From: Cepaea nemoralis
Taxonomy: Eukaryota > Mollusca > Gastropoda > Stylommatophora > Helicidae
Length of the DNA stretch: 64,000 nucleotides
Direction: 5' to 3'
NCBI GenBank assembly: GCA_014155875.1
Contig: JACEFZ010021420.1
Span: forward strand, 489,001 to 553,000
Below, piece by piece: positions 42,043 through 54,400 of the stretch (the stretch's first letter is position 1; each line of letters opens with the position of its first letter). The notes beneath the pieces were generated by a model. That model was not told where the DNA came from. It worked only from the letters and a program-made list of their open reading frames with translations, and did no database searches. The position numbers were made by a program, and so were the translations under genes.

Positions 42043-42970
42043 TTTACGAGGGTAAGTTAATAAGTAAGCCACAAATGGCTGTAGAAAAATAACTAAATAT
42101 GATAACAAATTGAAACCAGTTTATTTTTATTCATACATTGTCCCTTTATTTCTTAACATAATTTCCAACATTGATGCACTTATCCCATCATTTTATCAGT
42201 CCTTCCAAACTCACTGCAATGAACTGTGTGCTCTGCTTGCTTGTGTTCGTTGGCTGTGAACTCCAGCGTGAAGTCCTGAATGTCGGATGGATACATCCTG
42301 TTGTCCAACATCAGTGTGATGTCATACCGGACCTGAGGGTTGCGTGAGTATCCGTTGTCCCATGTCTGGCTTATTGGTGTGCAGACTGGTGGTTCCTCGC
42401 CATGCAGGCAAATACTCTCCGGCTTCGGAGGAATCATCGATCCTACTGATCTTAGCCAAGTCCCCGAAGGGACCTGTTGCACAGGACGCACGACGTGGAC
42501 GTGTCAGCAGGTCTTGGCTAGTATAGATCCCGGCCCAGGTGCCTTGGAAACACCTCTGCGTCCCACTGTGTGCTCTGTTCTCATTTACCTGCCATCCCAC
42601 AGAACTGTGTGACTTACTTATTGACTCACCCTCGTAACTTTTCCTACCCAGCTATGCACCGCTTTACGGGACAAACATTTGTCAACATAAACACTGAAAA
42701 CCCACCTTGGCGGGAGACATTTCGCGAATGACGCCGAAGTTGAATGTGAAGGGAAAACGTGGTTTAGAAAACAGAGCACGCAGTTCCATGCAGCTGGTTT
42801 GGGAGGACTGATAAAATGATGGGATAAGTGCATCAATGTTGGTGGAAATTATGTTGAGAAATAAAGGGACAATGTTTGTATAAAAATAAACTGGTTTCAA
42901 GTTGTTATCATATTTAGTTATTTTTCTACAGCCATTTGTGGCTTCCTTATTGACTTCCCCTCGTACTTAA
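42043..42970. mobile_element. mariner-like non-autonomous element with about 150-bp inverted ends
   Basis: The left end TACGAGGGTAAGTTAATAAG and the inverted right end (AAGTACGAGGGGAAGTCAAT on the minus strand) continue with GCCACAAATGGCTGTAGAAA and GGACAATGTATG-like sequence. Tc1/mariner-type ends often read GAGGGTnAGTnAAnAAG. An interspersed repeat (42220-42605) is inserted near the left arm. Confidence 0.75.
42220..42605 (-). repeat. Interspersed repeat, inverse copy of 61470-61800
   Basis: Shared: ATGTCTGGCTTATTGGTGTG, CCGAAGGGACCTGTTGC, GCCTTGGAAACACCTCTGCG and AACACAAGCAAGCA. The family is unidentified. Confidence 0.8.
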
Positions 42971-43081
42971 GTCCAACTGCTGACTATGATGATGCATATA
43001 TAGTCCCTTACTTGCCTTAGCTTCAATATAGAAAGTATGGAAAACAAAGGAAACATATGTTACTATTGTTCAAGTACTGAC

Positions 43082-43247
43082 CACATCTCCAGGACTGTAG
43101 TACTGTATGACATACTGATTGCCAGGCAGCATCCCACTAGGATCACTGGTCAACAACTAGCTGTCCATCCTGATGGACAATGATGGTCTCTTGAGATATG
43201 TTCAGTGGCTCTCCATCTTCTGACACGACTCTTACTTGCCCATCTCC
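43082..43247 (-). CDS. Zinc-finger gene exon with a one-base frame disruption
   Basis: Acceptor GTTTCAG, donor GTCAGT. The first part reads GDGQVRVVSEDGEPLNISQE, TIIVHQDGQLVVDQ then TGA (43147-43149). The downstream part continues in the +1 frame as SGMLPGNQYVIQYYSPGDV and reaches the donor in the phase the last exon needs. At 166 bp the exon is one base longer than a multiple of three. Confidence 0.8.
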
Positions 43248-43469
43248 CTGAAACACATCAATATCGTAAGGAAAAAAGATGCAAAGAAAAGTGGACTTCA
43301 CACACACTGAAGAAACATAGAATGTTAAAGCAAGCATTATTCTCAAATCAATAAGATGAATTAATAAAAAAAATTTAATAGAAGAGAACATGTTGCGATA
43401 ACTGTTATAATAACTGGAGAAAGAGACAGAGAAAAGCAGTGAGAGAATGTTCTGGACAATTTTTGCTAC

Positions 43470-43585
43470 AGCATGGTTTAAAGGCAGGAGGATTGGCTTC
43501 ATTGTACCCGGTTTGATCCCATATGGGTTGGTCTCCCGAAAGCATCGCACAAAACTCTGTAGCTCCAGTGTAGCGATCTTCATTG
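43470..43585 (-). mobile_element. SINE family 2 tail fragment
   Basis: TTCATTGTACCCGG, GATCCCATATGGGTTGGTCT and CTCTGTAGCTCCAGTG, as in the tails at 48080 and 63742. Confidence 0.7.
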
Positions 43586-44034
43586 TGGAGAATACCAGGA
43601 GTCTCTGAGAAAATTATACTGATGAACCTAATGACAGGTGTCTCAGTGGCAAAGTAGTTAATATTCCTGCCTCGTGTTTCAAAAGTTGTCAGTTTAATCC
43701 TGGACTCACGTCATTAGGATTCATGAGTGTAATTATAGCAAGATAAAAATAGCATTATTATCATCATGTCGTGTGCTGAGCGGCACTGGCAACCATGTCC
43801 CTCCACAAACATCTGACCTCTGTGCTCTCTGTAAGTTTAACCAATGATCATTTTCTGTGGCACGCTGTCAACCATCCAGCATTTTCTTCCTTTGTCAACA
43901 TCTGTCTCTAATACCCTTAATCTACCCAATTGTCACAACCTTCTCCTGACCCTCTCATCTCATAATATATCTAACAAATGATGATTGTCTTGTCCTAATT
44001 TTGGCAGTCAACTTGGATATTGGTGGTCTTAGTT

Positions 44035-44340
44035 TTTTTCTTTAGCGTTCACATGCTTTGAACTAAAGCATAGTCCATACACACTACTTGTAGTAGTGCT
44101 GGACTAAATTTTGCGTGTGGATTAGCTTTCCCTATTAACAGTGTCCCTCGCCATCAGGCGATGCCATTCTGACTTCAGAGGTACTTGTAATTTATGTCCC
44201 CAAGTCGAAGACGATAGGTCAACATTTTAGTCCAACTGTCGGGTGTAGAGGTTGAACCCTTTACCTCGGCATCAGCACACCAGATGTTTAAGAACACATG
44301 TTATTATCTATTTGGCCATGCTGACCTACGTAGGTCTTAA
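44035..44340 (-). mobile_element. tRNA-derived SINE (family 3)
   Basis: The minus strand shows GGTCAGCATGGCCAAATAGA (A box) and GGTTCAACCTC (B box), then a body with GTTGACCTATCG and GATGGCGAGGGACACTG. It is the inverse of the copy at 48300-48610. Confidence 0.8.
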
Positions 44341-45885
44341 TTGTCCTTAGAACTGATATTCTTAGCTGTCCATGGAAATGACATCTGTAGAATTGATGTT
44401 CTTAGTCTATCATGGAATTGATGTTCTTAGCTGTCCATGAAATTAACGTTCTTAGCCATCCATGAAATAAAGTTTCTTAGCCATTCATGAAATTAATGTT
44501 CTTAGCTACCCATCAAATTAATGTCCTTAGCCATTTATGAAATTAATGTTCTTAGCCACCCATCAAATTAATGTCCTTAGCCATTTATGAAATTAACGTT
44601 CTTAACCACATGAAATTAATGTCCTTAGCCATTTATGAAATTAATGTTCTTAGCCACCCATCAAATTAATGTCCTTAGCCATTTATGAAATTAATGTTCT
44701 TAACCACCCATCAAATTAATGTCCTTAGCCATTTATGAAATCACGTTCTTAACCACATGAAATTAATGTTCTTAGCCACCCATCAAATTAATGTCCTTAG
44801 CCATTTATGAAATTAATGTTCTTAGCCACCCATCAAATTAATGTCCTTAGCCATTTATGAAATTAATGTTCTTAGCCACCCATCAAATTAATGTCCTTAG
44901 CCATTTATGAAATTAATGTTCTTAGCCACCCATCAAATTAATGTCCTTAGCCATTTATGAAATCAACGTTCTTAACCACATGAAATTAATGTTCTTAGCT
45001 ACCCATCAAATTAATGTATTTAGCCATTTATGAAATCAACGTTCTTAACCACATGAAATTAATGTTCTTAGCCACCCATCAAATTAATGTCCTTAGCCAT
45101 TTATGAAATTAATGTTCTTAGCCACCCATCAAATTAATGTCCTTAGCCATTTATGAAATCACGTTCTTAACCACATGAAATTAATGTTCTTAGCCACCCA
45201 TCAAATTAATGTCCTTAGCCATTTATGAAATTAATGTTCTTAGCCACCCATCAAATTAATGTCCTTAGCCATTTATGAAATCAACGTTCTTAACCACATG
45301 AAATTAATGTTCTTAGCTACCCATCAAATTAATGTCCTTAGCCATTTATGAAATTAATGTTCTTAGCCACCCATCAAATTAATGTATTTAGCCATTTATG
45401 AAATCAACGTTCTTAACCACATGAAATTAATGTTCTTAGCCACCCATCAAATTAATGTCCTTAGCCATTTATGAAATTAATGTTCTTAGCCACCCATCAA
45501 ATTAATGTCCTTAGCCATTTATGAAATCAACGTTCTTAACCACATGAAATTAATGTTCTTAGCTACCCATCAAATTAATGTCCTTAGCCATTTATGAAAT
45601 TAATGTTCTTAGCCACCCATCAAATTAATGTCCTTAGCCATTTATGAAATCAACGTTCTTAACCACATGAAATTAATGTTCTTAGCCACCCATCAAATTA
45701 ATGTCCTTAGCCATTTATGAAATTAATGCTCTTAGCCACCCATCAAATTAATGTCCTTAGCCATCTAAGAAATTAACGTTCTTAGCTATCCATGGAATTA
45801 ATGTTCTTAGCCATCTAAGAAATTAACGTTCTTAGCTATCCATGAAATTAACGTTCTTAGCCATCCATGATATTAACGCTCTTAG
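44341..45885. repeat. About 1.5-kb minisatellite (higher-order, 52-bp type units)
   Basis: Built from AATTAATGTTCTTAGCCACC, CATCAAATTAATGTCCTTAG and CCATTTATGAA, with a variant TCAACGTTCTTAACCACATG every second to third unit. This gives a higher-order period. Confidence 0.95.
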
Positions 45886-46002
45886 ATGTGCAAGGAATTA
45901 ACATTCTTAGGCATCCAATTTGCAACCCCCTGAAACTAAAATTCATTCATTCCCAATTATCAGAAAAAGCTATAAGTCCAATTTCCCTCAATGAACTCAC
46001 AC

Positions 46003-46427
46003 CTTTTGCTATTTCCTATAGATTACTCCTCATATTATTCATACCTTTTGCTATTTCCTATAGATTACTCCTCATATTATTCATACCTTTTGCTATTTCC
46101 TATAGATTACTCCTCATATTATTCATACCTTTTGCTATTTCCTATAGATTACTCCTCATATTATTCATACCTTTTGCTAATTCCTATAGATTACTCCTCA
46201 TATTATTCATACCTTTTGCTATTTCCTATAGATTACTCCTCATATTATTCATACCTTTTGCTATTTCCTATAGATTACTCCTCATATTATTCATACCTTT
46301 TGCTATTTCCTATAGATTACTCCTCATATTATTCATACCTTTTGCTATTTCCTATAGATTACTCCTCATATTATTCATACCTTTTGCTATTTCCTGTAGA
46401 TTACTCCTCATATTATTCATACCTGAC
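46003..46427. repeat. 42-bp minisatellite, 10 units
   Basis: Unit CCTTTTGCTATTTCCTATAG plus ATTACTCCTCATATTATTCA plus TA; nearly identical copies. The open frames across it are repeat artefacts. Confidence 0.97.
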
Positions 46428-47333
46428 TAGTTCTCATGGTTGGTTGGATTTTGCAGTTAAAGTTTTCTACGGGGTAGCCAGCCCCAAGACCAACCTTCAT
46501 TACTTGCCTCTTGTGACATGTATGGTAAGTTACAGAGTTACTGTTCTTTGCTTCCCTATAGGCCCAGTAGCACATTTTTTTTTTTTAATCAAATTTTTTT
46601 CATGGTAGCAGTGCAAACAAAGATGGAGGAACAGATAGATACATTAATGTAAAAATACAAAAGACCAGATGAGCTTTCATAGCATTAGAAAATGTGTGGA
46701 AGTCAAAGGATGTTAAATTTAGTACCAACCTCTGAATTGTCAACTGTAATATTTAATCAGTACCATTATATGGATTATTAATATGGAGAAATAATAAAAC
46801 AATTACTAATAAACTACAAACACCCATTAACTGATGCCAAGTAAGCACAATAGATAGACTAAAATGGTATGGCAAAATCACCAATGTGGAGCTTATGGAG
46901 TGAACTAAACAAATACCAGAGAATCAAGAGGTGAGGTAAGAACGTGGCACTGGGCAGGACAAAAGTGTCAACACCTGATCATAGTGTAACTAGAAAGTTC
47001 CTTGTCTATAACCCACAGAGTCAACGGAATAGAGGGAGACTTAAAAATATGCAGAAAGAGAATTAGAACAGAGGTGAATAATATGGGACGGATATGGAGG
47101 GGGCTGTAAGAAATGGTAAATGAAAGGAGGGCATTACCTGGGTTGGTTGAGGTGCTATAATCCATTAGGGGGGAATATACTGCTAGCAGCAAGAGATGTA
47201 GAAGAAGACAATGGATTTCTTGCAATGCTCTAGTTTCTTAAAGAATATCGACATATTTAGAAAGCACACAACTATCTACATAACTCAGAATAGCAGCTGC
47301 TGTATTTTTAACCAAACTTCTGATCATGTTTAC

Positions 47334-47422
47334 CTGTGACATGCCAATTAACTGCTTGATAAGGTTTACAGCAGACAGTGGTATGTTTCCTTCTTCATTT
47401 GGCATCTGTAGCTGCACTTCGC
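47334..47422 (-). CDS. Zinc-finger gene exon: conserved short segment
   Basis: Acceptor CTGACCAG, donor GTAAAC. EVQLQMPNEEGNIPLSAVNL then IKQLIGMSQ; phase 0 at the end. Confidence 0.78.
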
Positions 47423-48079
47423 CTGGTCAGAATGACAAATTAAAAAATAAATAAAAAGTAAGAAAACAATTTTACAATTTTTTATTATGAATGGAGAAAA
47501 ATAATCAAGCTCCTTTAAACTGTTACATATATGTTCATGTAGCAGATTATTTTCAGAACATCACTCTCATCATGGCCAGCCAGAAAGGTTCTCAAACTTT
47601 TTCCAGCCCCCTTCTCCATATTTTCATGCTTTATGCACAAGGTGTCTTTTATGTCCTGTGTTCACCTTCATGCTGATCCTCAGCCTCTTCTTCCAGGAAC
47701 CATGCCTTCCCAACCACAGTGACATCCAACATGGTCGAAGAACCCAGCCTCCAAGACCTGCCCACAGCCAGCCTTCCCTGATAGCCAGATCCGGCAGAAT
47801 GTCAGCACCTTTCCTTCCCCCGACCCATGGAAAGTGTAATAACTTCTCTGTAAGATCTAAGCTCAAAGACCCTGGGCTTCCAGGAAGCATGCCTTCTATT
47901 GCTGTTCTGTCCCACCCACTGTGATGTATAATATGACCAAGGTACTCCAGGGTCTGAGACGTGACACGGTTTATGAGCCATGTGTCTTCATTGTTCAGAT
48001 TTTGGCTGGCCGTGTGGCTAAGAATGCTGAGTTCTCCTTCAGGAAACCCCTGTTCTAATCCTTGCTTAAAAGTCAATTT

Positions 48080-48291
48080 CATTGCACAGAGTTTTATCCC
48101 ATATGGCTCAGTCTCTTTCTGCAACATGGAAAGCGTCACACAAAGTACGAACTCCGTAGTTCCAGCAATGACCCTCAGGAGTCTAAGAAAAAATGCACTT
48201 GTGAACCAAAGGATGTGGCCCGGAATCGAACCCACAACCTTCGGAGCCCGAGTCAGACGGCTCGACCACTTCACCACAGAGACTCCCTCGG
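48080..48291 (-). mobile_element. tRNA-derived SINE (family 2), full-looking
   Basis: Minus strand: GGTGAAGTGGTCGAGCCGTC (A box), GGGTTCGATTCCGGG (B box), ACTCCTGAGGGTCATTGCTG and GAAAGAGACTGAGCCATATG, then GGATAAAAC. The head resembles a type II (Leu/Ser-like) tRNA. Confidence 0.88.
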
Positions 48292-48299
48292 TAAGTAAG

Positions 48300-48610
48300 T
48301 AGGTCAGCATGGCTGAATGGATAAGAACGCATGTTCTTAAACATCCGGAGTGCTGATGCTGAGGTAAGGGGTTCAACCCCTACATCGGACAGTTGGACTA
48401 AAATGTTGACACATCGTCATTGACTTGGGGACATGAATTACAAGTACCTAAAAAATCGGAGTGGGTTTGCCTGATGGCGAGGGACACTGTCAATAGGTAA
48501 AGCTAATCCACATGCAAAATTCAGTTCAGCACTACCAGAAGTAGTGTGCATGGACTACGCTTGAGTTCAAAGCGAGCGAGCGCCAAAATAAATCCTCGGT
48601 AAGATGTGGA
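48300..48610 (+). mobile_element. tRNA-derived SINE (family 3)
   Basis: GGTCAGCATGGCTGAATGGA (A box) and AGGGGTTCAACCCCTAC (B box), then GACTTGGGGACATGAATTAC and GATGGCGAGGGACACTGTC. Confidence 0.85.
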
Positions 48611-48880
48611 TTTTTGTCTGCCAGGGGGAAAAAAGAAAACCCTAACGTGCACAGTTCGCTGCATCTGCACTAGCCAGACGGCCTTAATTCCTCAAGCTCA
48701 AGACCCTCCTGCTCTACACCGCAAGATACTATAGGCAGTAGATGGCAGTTTTTGTTAGATGACAGTTCAGATCTTGCAGAATGTCAGTATTAAGAATCTG
48801 TGTAGAAATATAACGTCTTGAAAACTACAGACTGCTGTCATTTTCATAGACACATTATTTGTGGAGTTAAGTGGAATTAC

Positions 48881-48968
48881 CTGAATCGGCTTGTCCCGCG
48901 GACTGTAGAGATTGGCTTGATATTGTTGATGTAGCGGTTGCAGGCATCTCTTCATCATACTGGACTAC
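48881..48968 (-). CDS. Zinc-finger gene exon: low-complexity linker
   Basis: Acceptor CTGTTGCAG, donor GTAATT. It encodes VVQYDEEMPATATSTISSQS and LQSAGQADS. Exit phase 1 matches the next exon. Confidence 0.78.
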
Positions 48969-49269
48969 CTGCAACAGAAACAATCACTGATTACTTTAGG
49001 AGAGTCGTTAGCCACATCATCCATCGAATGCAATTTGGTCAGGAAAAGATGGGCCAAACACCAAACCCCCAACATGTTGATATGAAAACAGGCCTTTTAC
49101 CCCTGGAGGCAAGGTCCAAAAATACTTTGTTTCTCAGGGCAGCACATCACAATGAGTATGTTATTGCAAGAAAAGACTAAAAACAGAGATCAAATTAACA
49201 CCGGCAGTGTTTTAAATGCCCATGTGTTCCCGGGGTCGCAAGGGGAAAGAAGTTGAGTCAAGAACCAAC

Positions 49270-49690
49270 ATCACAGCACTTAAGACATTCCCATACATGC
49301 TTCGTCTTTATCTTCAACAGCCTGTGAAGAGTCCCAATACTAGTAGCATCTGATTATGTGTCCATCTGGCTTTTCCTCTGAGTGAAGAGTCCTCGAGGAA
49401 AGTCCAGATGGACACATAATCAGACATCTTCTCTTCTTAGACATACCACTTAGAGAGAAATATACTGCAAGGAGTGACCAGAGGATCTGCCGGCCATATC
49501 ACCTGGTCACTTCCTGCAGCATCCTACTCTCTAGGCTGTGACGATCTATTTGTTCTGCACTATACACATGATGTCAAAGGACCCTGACCTTGCCTGCCTT
49601 ATCATGCACTAAGTGGTGCTGATCCAGCTAAGCTGTCTGCCAGCTCATTTCCCACTACACCAGCAAGTCCCGGGAACAAAATAAGAGAAT
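49270..49690 (-). pseudogene. Retroelement RNase H fragment
   Basis: The minus frame near 49630-49690 reads VPGLAGVVGNELADSLAGSA, the conserved GNExAD motif of RNase H in Jockey/I-type LINEs. The remainder is colinear with 52934-53260 but decayed. Confidence 0.6.
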
Positions 49691-50204
49691 AGTGACACTG
49701 TCACCTCTTGTGCAGGTTGTTAATGGCGACTAAAGAGGGTTGGTGTGAGACTGACTACTTCATGCTGTAGAATAAATTCAGCCAACACCCAACCCACAAA
49801 TGAGCTGGCCTATAAAGGGCGTGGCATGCATGGTTGCAGGCCTATACTCCAATAGGAGTCGTAATGGTGGAAGAAAAAGAAGGAAGAAGTGTTTTGTCCA
49901 CAACACAGAACACAATATCTTTAACATTTCACCATGAAACATACAGAAAGTATAAAGCACTGCAGCTATATACACACATGGTCCATTCTCCACACACAGG
50001 TTCTATGAAACATGCCTCAGTCTTCTACATCTTCCACCACACCACACCTACCACAGTCTCAGACAGCATGGTGGGGCAGCCCCTCCCCTTTCAGCACTGT
50101 TTGAGAACAGTGCCTCGTTCATCTTGAGAAGGATGTTGATTGTGTTGTATATATTCACAGCTAAGCTGAGATATTTGTGTATTCATTGAATTCTGCATTG
50201 GAGG

Positions 50205-50600
50205 TTGTCTTTCTTTAACCTCCAAACTACTACAAAGGTTGTCTGTCTTGGGTGAAGGTTTTCTAATTTTACATTGGAGGTCTTGTGGGAAGGGTTTCTA
50301 CATGACGGTTGTCTTTCTTAAACTTCCAACATATAATAAAGGTTGTCTTTCTTAAACTTCCAACATACAATAAAGGTTGTCTTTCTTAAACTTCCAACAT
50401 ATAATAAAGGTTGTCTTTCTTAAACTTCCAACATATAATAAAGGTTGTCTTTCTTAAACTTCCAACATATAATAAAGGTTGTCTTTCTTAAACTTCCAAC
50501 ATATAATAAAGGTTGTCTTGCGAGAAAGGTTTCTACATGGAGGTTGCTTTATCTTAACCTCCAGCATACTATAAAGGTTGTTTTCTAGGAAGGGTTTCTA
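50205..50600. repeat. 34-bp minisatellite
   Basis: Unit AAAGGTTGTCTTTCTTAAAC plus TTCCAACATATAAT, with diverged units on both sides continuing to about 50820. Confidence 0.93.
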
Positions 50601-51059
50601 CATGAAGGTTGTCTTTCCTTAACCTCAAACAATCAGATTTTCTTGTTGGGAGTTTTCTAATTTACACTGCAGGTTGTCTTCCCTTAACCTCAAACATAGA
50701 TTTTCTTGTGGGGAGATTCTCTAATTTTGCATCCGATCTTGTCTTCCCTGACCTCAAGCATACTATACAGATTCTCCTGTGGGCAAGATTTATAATTTTT
50801 TTGTTGGAAGTTGTCTTCCCTTAGATAGATGAGTCCCACACCAAACCTTTACATTTGTTATGAGTCAAGAAAAGGAAGTACACTTGAGATAGATATCAAA
50901 ACCGATTGTGACTGCAGCAAACAGCTTTGCAAGCTTATAACAACAAGAAAATGGTCATATCTACCCTTCAGGTGTTAAAGGAATCAATGTATTTTCCATG
51001 CACAGATTAACAATAAACACAGCTATAAGGTAGACTGTTTTTAGGTCATGAAATAAGAA

Positions 51060-51235
51060 GAGTGGCATTGGAGAACATTGTGATGACCGGACAGATCAGT
51101 GGTAGAAGAAGCAGAGGCAGACTGAAAGAAAAGATGCTGGATGGTCTAAGACAATGCCATGGAGGAATGTCATCAACTGAACTGATCCAGAACACTAAGG
51201 AATGAGATCTATGGAAAGACATGAACGTCTATGCC
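51060..51235 (+). pseudogene. RTE family A C-terminal fragment
   Basis: Encodes SRGRLKEKMLDGLRQCHGGM, STELIQNTKE, stop, DLWKDMNVYAT, matching the 3' end of 7385-9944 on the opposite strand. Confidence 0.75.
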
Positions 51236-51362
51236 ACTTGTCAGGGCACAGGTAAATTAAATGATGAAACTAACCTCGACCTTAGAACACCAAGGAATGA
51301 GACCAGGGAAAGACATGAGCATTTACACCACTTGTCAGGGCACAGGTAATGATGAAACTAAC

Positions 51363-51554
51363 CTCAACCTCAGATATCTGCATCTGCTCCATGCCGGCTA
51401 TGTCCTGCATATGGACATGATGCCTAATCTTGAGGTGCCTCTTCAGGTCTGACAGGTTGCCAAACAAATATCCACAGCTCAGGCACTTGAACACTTGCTT
51501 TTCTGGTGGAGTGTTGGAAGCTTCGACAACCTCACCATGAACAAAAGCTTTTCC
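51363..51554 (-). CDS. Zinc-finger gene exon: last C2H2 finger
   Basis: Acceptor TCACTAG, donor GTTAGT (an alternative six bases earlier, GTTGAG, also keeps phase). GKAFVHGEVVEASNTPPEKQ, VFKCLSCGYLFGNLSDLKRH plus LKIRHH (finger), then Met/Gln-rich MQDIAGMEQMQISE. Confidence 0.85.
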
Positions 51555-51679
51555 CTAGTGATAAATGAACATGTACTTAATCAACATGATTACCATTTAA
51601 ACTTTCCTTTTGTCATCAACCATTCATTGACCCTTTGGAGCCAGGATAGTGTTGTAGCTAAATGCTCACCTTATAAGAC

Positions 51680-52199
51680 AGCGAAAATGTCTTGAGAAGA
51701 TTGGAACAAGAATCGCCTTAGCTTTTTGTAAGATGGAAAACATACTGACCAATAAAAAGATGTCATTTGCAATGAGGAAAAGAGTGTTGAGGTGCTACAT
51801 AGAACCTGTGCTTTTGTACGGATGTGAAGCGTGGACAATGAACAAACAGGCTGAAAAATATCTGATGGCTGTGGAAATGTTTCTGAGGAAAATGCAAAGA
51901 ATGCCATGGACAGACTGAAAATCCAATGACCAAGTCCTACAAGAAACAAATGAGAATGGTACACTGATTAGAGAAATTAGATGTAGACAGTCAACATTTG
52001 TTGGTCATGTTATGAGAAGAAATAAATTGGAGAACTGGTGACAACTGGCAAGATTGAGGGGAAAAGAACAAGAGGAAGGCAGAGAAGTAAATATCATGCG
52101 GCATGGTCAAGGCAAGAACAATGAGCTGATCCACGACTCTGGTGATCGAGTGAGATGGCGAGACATGACCGCCCACGCTTATCGGCATGGCACATGATG
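51680..52199 (+). pseudogene. RTE family B 3' fragment
   Basis: Encodes MENILTNKKMSFAMRKRVLR, CYIEPVLLYGCEAWTMNKQA and FLRKMQRMPW, then broken frames ending at HGT and (ATG)n. It lies just upstream of the exon at 51363-51554, in the intron. Confidence 0.85.
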
Positions 52200-52344
52200 A
52201 TGATGATAATATGATAGCCTGGTGGTCTTGGGTTTGAATCTGAATCAGGGCAGATTTCTTTAATTGACCTGGGCTTCCACGTCGACAGCCTAAAATGTGT
52301 ACCAGGAAATGTCTCAGGAAATAAAGGAAGCCAGTGTGATACTG

Positions 52345-52565
52345 GCCGGTCTCTCTGGCCTAGGGGTTAGCGACTTTCTCTGTAATCCTGTATATCAGCA
52401 TGAGAATCGGTAGTGATTCTCTCCACGTTGGTAACTTACGGGGTATGTGAGCTGGCCACTCAGAAAGCAATGGCAAACTACTGAGTGTAATCTTGCCAAG
52501 AAATCAACAACAGCGGTAAAATGCTAGTGTTGACAGCTATGTCCTGTAAAGGATATGCGGAAAAA
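52345..52565 (+). mobile_element. tRNA-derived SINE family 1
   Basis: GGCCGGTCTCTCTGGCCTAG (A-box region), AGAAAGCAATGGCAAACTAC, TCAACAACAGCGGTAAAATG and CTGTAAAGGATATGCGG, then an A run. Confidence 0.8.
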
Positions 52566-52629
52566 AAAGTAATACTGACCATAGTTGAGTGTTGATTGGT
52601 ATATACAAATATGGGTCTAGCACCATATG

Positions 52630-52960
52630 TCCAATGTACAAAGTAATGTAAGAGTTGAGTCAAGAACATTCACATACGCACTCTGTCACCATATGTCCAA
52701 TGTACAAAGTCATGTAAGAGTTGAGTCAAGAACATTCACATACGCACTCTGTCACCATATGTCCAATGTACACAGTCATGTAAGGGTTGAGTTGAGTCAA
52801 GAACATTCACATACGCACTCTGTCACCATATGTCCAATGTACAAAGTCATGTAAGAGTTGAGTCAAGAAAATTCACATACGCACTCTGTCACCATATGTC
52901 CAATGTACAAAGTCATGTAAGAGTTCAGTTGAGTCAAGAACATTCACATACGCACTCTGT
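52630..52960. repeat. 66-bp minisatellite, about 5 units
   Basis: Unit CCATATGTCCAATGTACAAA, GTCATGTAAGAGTTGAGTCA, AGAACATTCACATACGCACT, CTGTCA. The last unit leads into the RNase H fragment, so the array grew from the LINE fragment's edge. Confidence 0.95.
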
Positions 52961-53260
52961 CACCATCTTCAACAACCCATGAAGTTTCCCAATACTGATG
53001 GGACCAGCTGTAGTCTGAGTGTGTGTCCAAGTGGCCTTCCCTCTGCGTACTGAGTGCTGGCCAGATCCGCTGGTCACTCCCTGTGGCACCAGACTCTCTA
53101 AGCCATGATGATTTATCTGTTTTTTCACACTATTCATATGATCCCAAAGGGCCTTATAACCACATCTGCCTATCGTGTACAATAACCCACCCAGCAGTGC
53201 AGATTTAGTCAATCTGTCAGCGTGCTCATTTCCCAACACACCAGCATTGTTGGGCTCCTT
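52934..53260 (-). pseudogene. Retroelement RNase H domain fragment
   Basis: MLGNEHADRLTKSALLGG (GNExAD motif), YKALWDHMNSVKKQINHHGL, GVTSGSGQHSVRRGKATWTH and CEC. It is typical of Jockey/I-clade LINE C-termini. Confidence 0.75.
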
Positions 53261-53509
53261 CTAAGGCTGCATAAGTTGTCTCTAAATCTGTTGCTACTAA
53301 TTTATTCAATAGGTCAACCAGTCTGAAGACTGGTGCTGAAGCCATCTGATCGTGTCAGACCACAGTCTTCTGTTTTCAGCAGCTATCCTCAGCTCAGCAT
53401 TACGTTTGTGGCCCAATGTCTTAGCATGCTTGTCATGTAGTATTTTCGTTGCATGTCATCTTTTTATCTTGCCCTGTTATACTCCAGCATTTTCAGCGAT
53501 AGACCATCA

Positions 53510-54400
53510 AAGATGGAGGACAAATCTTGTTGCAGAGTCTGGCCAAGAGAGTTGAAATTAAAGATGGAGGACAAATCTGGACACAAAGTATGGCTAGAAG
53601 AGTCAGGATCAAAGAGAGAAGACAAATCTGGTCACAAAGTCTGGCTAGAAGAGTCAGGATCAAAGAGAGAAGACAAATCTGGTCACAAAGTCTGGCCAGG
53701 AGAGTTTGGATCAAAGAGGGAAGACAAATCTGGTCACAAAGTCTGGCCAGGAGAGTTTGGATCAAAGAGGGAAGACAAATCTGGTCACAAAGTCTGGCCA
53801 GGAGAGTTTGGATCAAAGAGGGAAGACAAATCTGGTCACAAAGTCTGGCCAGGAGAGTTTGGATCAAAGAGGGAAGACAAATCTGGTCACAAAGTCTGGC
53901 CAGGAGAGTTTGGATCAAAGAGGGAAGACAAATCTGGTCACAAAGTCTGGCCAGGAGAGTTTGGATCAAAGAGGGAAGACAAATCTGGTCACAAAGTCTG
54001 GCCAGGAGAGTCTGGATCAAAGAGGGAGACAAATCTGGTCACAAAGTCTGGCCAGGAGAGTTTGGATCAAAGGGAAGACAAATCTGGTCACAAAGTCTGG
54101 CCAGGAGAGTCTGGATCAAAGAGGGAAGACAAATCTGGTCACAAAGTCTGGCCTGGAGAGTCTGGATCAAAGAGGGAAGACAAATCTGGTCACAAAGTCT
54201 GGCCAGGAGAGTCTGGATCAAAGAGGGAAGACAAATCTGGTCACAAAGTCTGGCCAGGAGAGTTTGGATCAAAGAGGGGAGACAAATCTGGTCACAAAGT
54301 CTGGCCAGGAGAGTCTGGATCAAAGAGGGAAGACAAATCTGGTCACAAAGTCTGGCCAGGAGAGTTTGGATCAAATAGGGAAAGCAAGTCTGGCCAAGAG
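53510..54400. repeat. 51-bp minisatellite, about 17 units
   Basis: Unit AAGACAAATCTGGTCACAAA, GTCTGGCCAGGAGAGTTTGG, ATCAAAGAGGG. The period is a multiple of three, so several frames stay open on both strands; these are not genes. Confidence 0.97.

Noticed and set aside
45867..46608. Two open frames of about 190-205 codons
   Set aside because: Produced by the 42-bp minisatellite.
48300..48385. A possible tRNA gene (A and B boxes present)
   Set aside because: It cannot fold as a clean cloverleaf and continues into a SINE body with a second copy elsewhere; treated as a SINE head.
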